Origin: Rodentolepis nana
Lineage: Eukaryota; Platyhelminthes; Cestoda; Cyclophyllidea; Hymenolepididae
Direction: 5' to 3'
DNA length: 15,175 bases
NCBI GenBank assembly: GCA_900617975.1
Contig: UZAE01013290.1
Location: forward strand, 1-15,175
The notes beneath the pieces are model-generated. The model made no database searches. It was not told the DNA's origin and saw only the letters and a program-made list of their open reading frames with translations. This document shows, in pieces, positions 7,757 to 15,175 of this stretch (positions are counted from its first letter, which is position 1; the number at the start of each line of letters is the position of its first letter). The translations under genes and the position numbers were made by a program.

Positions 7757-9622
7757 CTGTCGATAGAAATCAGATTAAATATTGAATACTGCAGTTAAAA
7801 TTTCATTTGATATGCTAAATTCGAGTATTCCAGTATTGAACCGCATTAAGGGTACGCGACAGTCGATATAGACTTAGTCATCCAAAGCGTTGGACCAATC
7901 AAATTTAACCTGGCCTTATTTAAGATTAGTCATTAAGGTAGTGGGCGCTATAGATCATTATTTGATTCCTGTGTTGGGTTTATTTAAGACTATTATAGAA
8001 TGTTTTAGTTCTCGCAAAAAAGGTGAAGTAGTCAGCTTATTGGTCTCGAAGTTAGAATAGCATGACTAGAAGTTGCTTGATGATCATGATTAAGTGCCAA
8101 AATAGATTTTATTACCTTCAGTATGTTCAACATTACTTCGTTTGTGTTCATCCTTTTGTCGATTACCTCCACACCAGCCACAGGAAAGTAAAGTTTGATC
8201 TTTGTGTTCTTTCGTGCAGATGCAATGCGTGGAAAGGAGATGAGCTTGAAGTCTGCATTCAGCTCTTAGATCTAGCTTCTTGCCTCCAAATCTTCTCCAA
8301 CAAAGAACGCAAGTACTCCTCCATTCGATATCTTCCTTACCCCATACAGAAGCAAATCTACCCTGTCTTATTGCTGTTGAGAAGTTATCCTTTACTCTAT
8401 TCAAGTGGCCCTCTTTGAGAATATGGTTGTATTGTGAGGAGCTATTGTTGAAATCACCACAGACAGAACAGGCGAGAAACTTCCAATCTAGGAAACTTGA
8501 TCCGGCTGAATGGAAGCATGCGATATGAGCTTGAAGAGCCGCATTACTCGGAAGACCTATTCCCGGGTGAAAAAGTTCATTTGACTTCGAGAAATCATCG
8601 TACATCTGATGAATCTGGCAAAGAGGACAAGCATACATCCAGGCTGTTTGAGATTTCAACGCCTTTTCACTTAACTCCTGCGGTCCAGATCGATTTTGTT
8701 TCGAATTCAACCATTCCAAGTATTCATAGCCCTCCATATGGATATCTTTGATGTGGTTTTCGAAAATATTTAGGCCTTCTTGGTAAAGAATGGAATCTGT
8801 GGAAGATGGTCGAATACTCTGGCAGGGCAATTTGTCCCAGAAATCGATTTCCGATTGGCTTTTCTCGTCGAATAAGAAATCAGGGCATTCGGGACACCGA
8901 CCATTCAATCTAGATGGAGCATGCACGTATCTAATATGCACGGCGAGTTCCAATTTCGAAAAAAAGATTGCAGATGCACGCCAAGGTTTCAGTGGGGTTG
9001 ACTTTTTGGTAGTTCTCCTGGGTTGCCTTCTATTATGAGACTGGTCTGATTGCTCATTTTCAGCACAGCAGAACAGACAGACAAAGGGTAATCCCTGTCT
9101 CACATGCTTTCGTGAGGCCATAATATTTCTAAAGTAGGCTGCCTTTTGGAGAAGACACGGGTGATTACTACTCCTTTTTTCGTCCTCCATAAACCAGGAA
9201 GATCCACACTGTCTACAGGTGAAGCGGGTCTGCGTCGACTGGAGGAAGCTATGCTGAAGTAGCAAGAGGTGTGCATGGAGTGAGTCTCCAGAACTGCATG
9301 AAATTCCACATAGACGGCATATAAATTGGGTATCGTCTTGGAGATCTTGCGTATCTGTACCAACTTCTTTCAGACTTTTGGCCGAAGTTGGCTTAACTGG
9401 GTGGTGGGAGTGTCTTGAACGAGTTCGTTTAGTAGAGCGCTTACGGGGTAATTCGGGTAGTGGGGTTAGCCTAGCTGACGTAAATGTTGGAGGTGGATAC
9501 GGTGGTAATAAGTGCCTCGGTGGTTGATGCGATCTAATTGGTGGAAGGGTTGCTAGACAACAACCTTCAGAAGTAGATGGACGAAGAGAAGTGACTTTAA
9601 GATCAACCGATGGTGAAGTCAT
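7524..9622 (-). CDS. C2H2-type multi-zinc-finger protein, probably 2 exons
   Basis: The main exon opens at ATG 9622; upstream in this frame there are only a TTG and a stop at 9667. It reads 510 aa to a stop at 8090 if unspliced. Order (numbered from this ATG): Pro-rich stretch ~35-47; basic NLS-like PRKRSTKRTRSR ~59-70; fingers C102/C105/H118/H124, a degenerate C136/C139, C182/C185/H229/H234, C243/C246/H290/H295, C332/C335/H366/H371, C385/C388/H400/H406, C438/C441/H461/H466, then CxxC 481/484 lacking its His pair. Several fingers carry long inserts between CxxC and Hx4H. A donor at 8166 (GAG|GTAATC) or 8115 (AAG|GTAATA), both phase 1, joins an acceptor at 7757 (ATCGACAG) and opens 77 more codons with HEMNH, which would complete finger 8 (562 or 579 aa). 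Probably a nuclear nucleic-acid binder; the exact family is not recognised. The main exon is secure, the second exon is likely. Confidence 0.85.
7979..7984 (-). terminator. Possible intronic polyadenylation signal (AATAAA)
   Basis: This canonical hexamer on the minus strand lies inside the inferred zinc-finger intron and downstream of the in-frame stop at 8090. It could end a short, unspliced transcript encoding the 510-aa form. Weak evidence on its own. Confidence 0.2.
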
Positions 9623-9645
9623 TGCTTTAAATTTGATGGATGGAA
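9623..9645 (-). promoter_or_regulatory. Candidate (trans-)splice acceptor before the zinc-finger ATG
   Basis: The minus strand reads CTTTCCATCCATC, then AAATTTAAAG ending at 9625, followed by CAATG with the ATG at 9622. This would give a leader of only 2 nt after splicing. The acceptor overlaps the stop of the preceding partial gene. The pyrimidine tract is only moderate, so this is tentative. Confidence 0.25.
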
Positions 9646-10099
9646 AGTAATCGCACAAGCCACGCTATATAAATTGCTTCAACATATTGATTTTTGCTAA
9701 ATGCAACAGCAAGCTTCACACGGTTCATGGTATCACGTGAGGTCAAAATTTAAATTTTTTTGGAAATATTACGTCAAGGCAACTTTAGATTGTGACTCTT
9801 TCTAGTGAAACGCATGCTTACGATAAATCACTCAGTACCTTTAGAAATTGGGCCAGAATCTACCCTATTCTTAAATAAAATTAAGACTAACCTGAACTTC
9901 CAAGCAATATCTCCACACTTAGCGTTTATCCCCTTGCCCAACTGTTGATATACTTTATCAACTACTAGATGCATAAAACATGTGTCAAGGACACGATTAT
10001 ACTGTCTATGTCTTATCGGAAGTGTCGAAGTAATGAAAACTGGCCAAGGCCGCTCAATACTGTCCACAAGGTAGGGATGTGTAACCACGAGCCACTGTC
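9627..10099 (-). CDS. C-terminal two exons of an unnamed gene (partial)
   Basis: Exon A runs from 10099 (acceptor TTTTGAG) or 10094 (acceptor GGACAG) to 9892, with donor TTCAG|GTTAGT. The 195-nt intron ends in CTGTTGCATTTAG, and exon B is 9696-9627 with stop TAA at 9629-9627. Phase 2 agrees across the junction (AG+C). The joined sequence gives about 90 residues, including THPYLVDSIERPWPVFITS, LPIRHRQYNRVLD and a hydrophobic end YVEAIYIAWLVRLL. Without splicing the frame runs into the intron and stops at 9828. No in-frame start lies at the front, so at least one upstream exon is missing; short candidates exist between 10100 and 10380 but none is convincing. I do not recognise the family. It ends 4 nt before the zinc-finger ATG and lies about 360 nt after the DDX39B stop, all on one strand. 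Confidence 0.5.
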
Positions 10100-10458
10100 C
10101 TCAAAATCAAGTAAATTACTTTAACAAAAATAAGAGTGCCAAGGTACAAAAGCTCAAATTCAGCCATCAAGCCCATCGTCAAATTGTACAGATGACCATT
10201 TCACAACACTAAGCATTTGAAAAACCTAAAACCAATTAAGCAACGACTTAATGACAGCAATAAGCTAAAATTATGTTAAGGGAGCAGACTTGCTGACATT
10301 ACATTACAACTCAAAAGGACTCCCCACATGAATAATAATATGTATTACCAAAACAATACTGGGACATATTAAACACAAAAAATGTGCTTATATTTGCTTA
10401 TTTACATATAGAATAATTAGCAACACGATAAAGGACATTTTCAGAAGTTTCGAACTTC

Positions 10459-12392
10459 CTAACGGTCTTCCATGTAGCTGGCGATTTCCATAACATCAGG
10501 CAGTTCGCTAATGTTAACCTCGAAACGATTCTGCACATCATTAAGGATGTTGGTATCGTGCTCATCCGAGATAAAAGTGATAGCCAGACCTTTAGTTCCA
10601 AAACGACCTGCACGGGCGACCTGATAAAGAAAGGAAACAGAGATAAATGAACGAAACGAATGTCTGAAAATACAAATAAAACCAAACGTACCCGATGAAG
10701 ATAAGTGTCGGAATCTTCGGGCATGTCGTAATTAAATACGATGTTAACACGTTCAATATCCATTCCACGACCGAAGAGATTGGTTGCCACGAGAAGACGC
10801 TTTTGAAAGTTTTTGAAGGCTTGATAACGCTCCAGACGTTCGTCCTGGGACATTGCACGATGCATTGCAATAGCAGGGAAATTCTGATCCACGAGAAGTT
10901 GTGCTAAGGCGATACAACGTTGAACCGATTTCACGAAGATAATAACCTTTAAAAATAAATCAGCACCATCAGATTTGTTTTCAACTCAACCGAAGGCGAT
11001 ACATGAATGTAACCCAACGTCAGTATTAGCATAGCTAAGTCATCAGCTGTATATACCTGATTGAACTGCAATTCATCCAAAAGTTCAAATAATTTTCTAT
11101 TCTTCTCATTTTCCTTCACTTTGACGTAGTGTTGACGCAGTCCATGGAGAGTCAGCTTTGAGTCATTGTCAATGAAGATTTCCAAAGGCTAAAAATGGAA
11201 AGTAAAAAGACTTCGGGTTAGAAGATCTGAGATTGAGCGACGACACCTTCCTGTTGTCGACCACAACCCGCAATTCACACACTCCCAATTTGTCTATGTT
11301 CTCTACGATTTTCTCCATTTTCCCTGCAGAGGGAGAGTAGTACTGATCACATTGCCACACTGGAAAACCAACGACTGCCGAGAATCGGAGTCAGCAACAT
11401 AAAACGCTCAACACGCAATGAGGGGAAGTATGGGGGAAATCTTTTTTCAACTCCAAACTGACGCCAAAGAATACAAGTCTATGAGGGTTGTAGGCCGATC
11501 GGTGATCGCCGCCTTATAATACATCCACTCCATGGACATATCTGTGATTTTGATTTTTTTGTGAGTGGGAGCATCAACATACATCTTGCATGAATTTTCG
11601 GCAAACTGGACGAATCTCTTTGCTCATTGTTGCACTGAACATCATTACTTGTTTGGACTTTGACGTCATTTTGAAAATGTTTTGGACATCACGGCGCATG
11701 TCTAAAAAAGTGGATTATAAATGGGAACTCCTCAACATACCGAGAGTATCCAGCATTTTGTCACACTCATCGATGACGAAGTGCTTGACGTTGTCCAACT
11801 TGAGAGCCTTGTTGCGAACTAGATCCAGAATACGTCCAGGAGTGCCGACCACAATATGTGGCTGGCAAGCCTTTAGTGAGTCAATGTCCTTTCTTAACGG
11901 CATGCCTCCGAAAAACACACCAACCTATGTTAAAAACCAACGATAAATTAGTGTGAGTTCAAATACCTTAATCTTGGGCAAGTACTTTGAAAATCTCTCA
12001 TACTCTTTGCTAATTTGGAAAGCCAACTCGCGAGTGTGACAAAGCACAAGAACTCGAGTTACACCTTCCTCCTCAGGGTCAAGTTGTTGTAGTGTAGCGA
12101 TGACAAATACAGCCGTCTTCCCCATACCTGATTTGGCTTGACAAAGCACGTCCATGGATAGAATCGCTTGGGGGATGCACTCGTGCTGAACCTCAGAAGG
12201 GTGTTCGAAACCGCAGTCTACAATTGCTCGTAGAACCTCTGGCTTAAGAATGAAATCTCTAAAGCCTGAGCTATGTACGGTGACATAATCACCCTTTACT
12301 CCCTTTTTGGCGACCAGATCACCGTTAGACTTTGTTTCCTGTACGGTGTCCGGATCATCTTCATAATCCAAAAGTTCACTTTCGTCAGCCAT
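10459..12392 (-). CDS. DDX39B: DDX39B/UAP56 (Sub2) DEAD-box RNA helicase, 6 exons
   Basis: Exons on the minus strand are 12392-11967, 11924-11741, 11701-11583, 11188-11057, 10946-10692 and 10620-10459. They join in frame to 425 aa, close to the usual ~428 aa. Introns are 42, 39, 394, 110 and 71 nt, all GT-AG (donors GTATTT, GTATGT, GTATGT, GTATAT, GTACGT). Seen motifs: Q-motif F44/Q69; motif I AKSGMGKT 86-93; Ia HTREL 119-123; TPGR 170-173; motif II DECD 194-197, the UAP56-type box rather than DEAD; SAT 226-228; motif V around 340-350; motif VI HRVARAGR 371-378. The family is an ATP-dependent RNA helicase of the TREX complex, acting in spliceosome assembly and nuclear mRNA export. The start [13 protein letters not shown] matches the family N-terminus; the frame is open further upstream but without a conserved ATG. 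Oddities: HRAM replaces the usual HRGM at 316-319, and the C-terminus ends in MEDR. DDX39A/B cannot be separated in invertebrates, so read this as the single Sub2 orthologue. Identity is very secure. Confidence 0.97.
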
Positions 12393-12430
12393 TACAAAAA
12401 AATTAGGGGAAACAAAAAACGCACTGCAAA
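12393..12430 (-). promoter_or_regulatory. Splice acceptor and pyrimidine-rich leader just upstream of DDX39B ATG
   Basis: The minus strand reads TTTTCGTCTTTGCAG ending at 12424, a textbook polypyrimidine tract plus CAG. The remaining 31-nt leader (12423-12393) is itself T/C-rich (TTTTTTGTTTCCCC). No matching 5' UTR donor is identified. It could be a spliced-leader trans-splice acceptor, common in flatworms, or the end of a 5' UTR intron. Confidence 0.5.
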
Positions 12431-13199
12431 GACGAAAACTCGAGAGGGGCGCACTCAGAGCGGATTCTGGACTGATCAAAACAAATCTTTTCCCAAATAT
12501 GGTTCTGAATGTAGAATTGTTGAAGATAAAAAGCCATAAATATTATAATTTTTATTTTACAATTCATCGTTATTTTATATTGCATGTTTTCTACTGCTGG
12601 AGTTTGCGCTTCGAAAATACTCTAAAATGTTTAACATCTCAATTTAGTACCTTCTAATGCTGTTGTATCACATTGGCATGAAGGCATGAATTAATTTTTT
12701 TATTTTATCAGTTTTGGCAAAATGTTACCATATATCATCAGGTGTATTAAAATAATCCCGAACCGTTAATGATGCTACTAATTTTTGAGTAATCAATCTT
12801 CCAACTTTCTCCATTTTCAATTTTTCAGTAATTTCGAACTTTTAAATTTAAAAACAGTCACTTCTTTTTAAGTCTTCTACTTAATATTCCTTACATTTAC
12901 TGACTTAATAGAAATGAAATAAATATTGTTTCAATTTTATAGCAATTGAACGGCACCAGATGGTGCCACAACTGTTAGAATCCTTTCTAATAGCTAACGT
13001 TCTCATAATTTTTTGGTGTTTTTGACTTCTTCTTTATGAAATGATCGATTCACTTCGATCCCTGTGTGACCTGTATACAGCAATGTTTACCTTTACGCAT
13101 GTTCACCAAATATTTAATTCACCAAATAAAGTATGCTGTTTGAAAAACATCTAGACAAATCAATTTCAACCATGCTATAATCTAACACGCTATACTTAC
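12431..13199. other. DDX39B upstream region, AT-rich
   Basis: It should contain the DDX39B promoter, but no TATA box or other element is clear. It includes a GC-rich inverted repeat GGCACCA-GA-TGGTGCC at 12952-12967. Confidence 0.4.
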
Positions 13200-13409
13200 A
13201 TTAGGGCTTAGATATTTTTGAATAATATTTTTTTCAAAAACTGATAAGATAAAATTATTCTTCTGTTTATCAGTTAATATTCTATTTCGCATTTTTCTAA
13301 CGAGTGTTTGGCCAATTGCATCTACTTCACTAGAATTTTCGAAGATAGTCGTAAAATATCCCTTTTTAAGAAGCATAAAAGATTTAATGCATTTATCACT
13401 ATCAATCAT
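13200..13409 (-). CDS. Hypothetical first coding exon
   Basis: An ATG at 13409 follows an in-frame TAA six nt upstream and opens 70 codons ending at a consensus donor, AAT|GTAAGTAT at 13199. Read through, the frame stops at 13184-13182. The peptide has mixed charged and hydrophobic residues (for example VDAIGQTLVRKMRNRILTDK and a tail NIIQKYLSPN) and is not a simple low-complexity AT translation. Possible downstream acceptors are TTGTCTAG near 13150 and CTGTATACAG near 13071; neither gives a clear continuation. The family is not recognised. In DNA this AT-rich a chance frame of this size is possible, so the donor is the main support. Confidence 0.3.
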
Positions 13410-15081
13410 GCATTAAAAGGTGATTTAATGAGAATACGGTTTAGATTGTAAGATAAGACAAATCACTGCTGCTACTTGAATGTTCCAGAGGTTTTCGATA
13501 AATTCAATAAATGTTTTGGAAAACATTTCGGTCTCTGTTTCCATTTTAATTAAAAATTCTGATATGTTTATCACATCGCTTTCAATTTATAAAAACTGAA
13601 AGTTTATGGTGGCATACTTTATACGAATGAATAAACTAATACGTGGATAACTTGATATAGAGTATGAAAAGTGGGCATATTTCTGACGTAAATATAAACT
13701 AACATAGAATTCTGATACATAGAATTCTAATATAACCTACCATCAGAGAAAATAGAGCTTTTGAATAGTTCTTTACACAAATACATTTGATCAATAACAA
13801 ATATTAAGATATTTTATCAATTCGGGTTGGCTGCTATTCGGTATATAAATGTCGACGAACAGTCAAATTATGCCAATTCTGAATGAACCCTATCTGAGAG
13901 TCTGATTGGCGATCACATACGTTTAAAATCAGTTTGATTATTGGAAACTAATTTTCTTTAACTCCAAATGGTAGGATCAATCTTGAGTCTGGAACGAACT
14001 AATAAATAGCTACTAGCACCGCCACTAACGACTGCAGTTGTCAATTAATGAAAAATAAATGCATTATTTAGCATAATAAAGCATTGTAATGTGATATACA
14101 ACAATAAAGTGTTCTATAAATGAAAGGTTTGGTAATAAAAACAAGTGAGTCCCAATTTGCGCTCAAACTTCGTATAAGTTATATAGAATAGAACAAACAT
14201 ATTAAAAAGTGAGAAGGAAAAAAGAGCTATTTCATTGAATATTTATTATATTATTGGTATTAAATATTACAACTGAAATACTGTATATATTAATATTTAT
14301 TTAATAAGTGTGAGAATGGTTGTTTTACCGCTCAGATTTAATTCACTTGGGTACAATTGCTGCTTGTTACTAATTCAAAGGCTGTTCAATTGCGCGTTAT
14401 TTGGTGCTAACATTGACTAAGCGGTATGTATGGCAGTCTTTATGCTATTTAATATAATATTTATATAATATTTATTGCTATTATGACAACGACTTTACAA
14501 AGCGACAATATTATTGCAATGCTACTTTTAACTTTTATTTTTTACAATATTTACACATTCCAATTGGTCAAGATATGCGAAGAACTTTTAATAACAAGTG
14601 CCATTTAACGTAATATTAAATATGTATAAATACACGCATATATACTTATATAACACAAAAAATATATTACTGAATTATATCACTTCACTATTTGTAAGCA
14701 ATTATTGTGTTTCAGAGGCATCATTGTTTTATATTAAATTTGGATATTGTCATATGTTAATGATTGGTCGGTAATAAAATTTTCAAGGATAATATTTCCA
14801 TATTTTTTTATCAAAATACTTATAATAATTTTCTTTTATGTCTAAACATTGGCTTATGAATTCCATGTAGCTTAACCTCAATTTTTATTCTTTTTTCGAT
14901 TAAGATATCCGAAAACTATCATATTGGAATATCGCTTACAATCTCAAAATTTTAAATTGAGTTTTGCCTTGTATTACTCGATTATACCTCATTTTGGTAG
15001 TCATTTTTTCCCATTATTTATTTCGACTATCTATGACATGTCATTTCCTTCATATTTTAACAAATAGATTTTTTTGCACGA
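13410..15081. other. Very AT-rich intergenic or intronic DNA
   Basis: No frame of note on either strand. Minor features are a 12-bp direct repeat ACATAGAATTCT at 13702-13713 and 13717-13728 and a TATATAAA at 13842-13849 with nothing downstream to support a promoter. It could be an intron if the frames on either side belong to genes. Confidence 0.5.
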
Positions 15082-15174
15082 TTACTTGAACAAATTTTTC
15101 TTGCATTCAGTACATGAGCATGTTGAGCAGTAAAGTTCGTGCAAAATTGTCTCAATGGTCTTGCGAATATCATT
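15082..15174 (-). CDS. Possible C-terminal end of a Cys-rich protein, cut by the window edge
   Basis: From the right edge an open minus-strand frame runs 30 codons to TAA at 15084-15082. It reads DIRKTIETILHELYCSTCSC followed by TECKKNLFK, with four cysteines in nine residues. The DNA here is noticeably less AT-rich than the preceding 2 kb, which favours coding. No splice donor is obvious before the stop, so this would be a last exon. It is short and may be chance; the family is not recognised. Confidence 0.25.
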   Translation of the reverse strand, partial: NDIRKTIETILHELYCSTCSCTECKKNLFK

Positions 15175-15175
15175 A

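Noticed and set aside
8062..9038. Several + strand frames opposite the zinc-finger exon
   Set aside because: They are antisense shadows of a long, clearly coding minus-strand exon.
9100..9363. 87-codon minus frame inside the zinc-finger exon
   Set aside because: Overlaps the zinc-finger reading frame out of phase and has no motif of its own.
9623..9658. TTG at 9658 as start of the zinc-finger protein
   Set aside because: Non-ATG starts are not expected here; the first in-frame ATG is at 9622 and a stop lies just upstream at 9667-9665.
9892..10099. Partial gene exon A as a 5' coding exon of the zinc-finger protein
   Set aside because: Phase 2 at its donor does not give the zinc-finger frame with the acceptors at 9665 or 9625; it does fit the acceptor at 9697 with a stop at 9627.
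11169..11360. 63-codon minus frame in DDX39B intron 3
   Set aside because: It crosses the true exon 4 acceptor in the wrong frame; only the candidate 77-nt exon inside it is worth noting.
12952..12967. GC-rich inverted repeat GGCACCA-GA-TGGTGCC
   Set aside because: A single short palindrome with no gene or repeat context; likely chance.

Overview
The window is eukaryotic nuclear DNA, AT-rich, with spliced genes on the minus strand in the right half and a repeat-rich left half. The anchor is a complete six-exon DDX39B/UAP56 (Sub2) RNA helicase gene. Two of its introns are only 39 and 42 nt, its two 5'-most introns are the shortest, and a strong splice acceptor sits 31 nt before its ATG. Together with the retroelement types, this suggests a metazoan and most likely a parasitic flatworm (cestode or trematode). 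The flatworm placement is inference; no species marker is present.

Layout. Positions 1-7000 hold at least seven copies of a roughly 320 bp interspersed retroposon, in both orientations. Several are flanked by 9-15 bp target-site duplications, and all complete copies end in an A-rich (AAAT/AAT)n tail. A decayed LINE-type reverse-transcriptase C-terminus lies at 3.8-4.0 kb, followed by a 3' end that matches the 3' end of the short repeats, so it may represent the partner LINE. A G-quadruplex-prone G-run (5.23 kb), a GC-rich hairpin and a (GT)n microsatellite (3.37-3.42 kb) lie between copies.

Positions 7500-12400 form a compact minus-strand cluster: DDX39B (12392 to 10459), then a partial unnamed gene seen as two exons (10099 to 9627), then a C2H2 zinc-finger gene (9622 to 7524). 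The unnamed gene's stop lies only 4 nt before the zinc-finger ATG. The zinc-finger gene appears to continue past its apparent stop at 8090 into a second exon at 7756-7524, which supplies the His pair of its last finger. The arrangement resembles a flatworm polycistronic unit resolved by spliced-leader trans-splicing, but that is unproven.

Positions 12.4-15.2 kb are very AT-rich and mostly empty. They hold one candidate exon with a consensus donor (13409 to 13200) and a short Cys-rich reading frame running off the right edge (15174 to 15082). DDX39B acts in mRNP assembly and export, while the zinc-finger protein is a probable nuclear nucleic-acid binder; no functional link between them can be shown from sequence alone.
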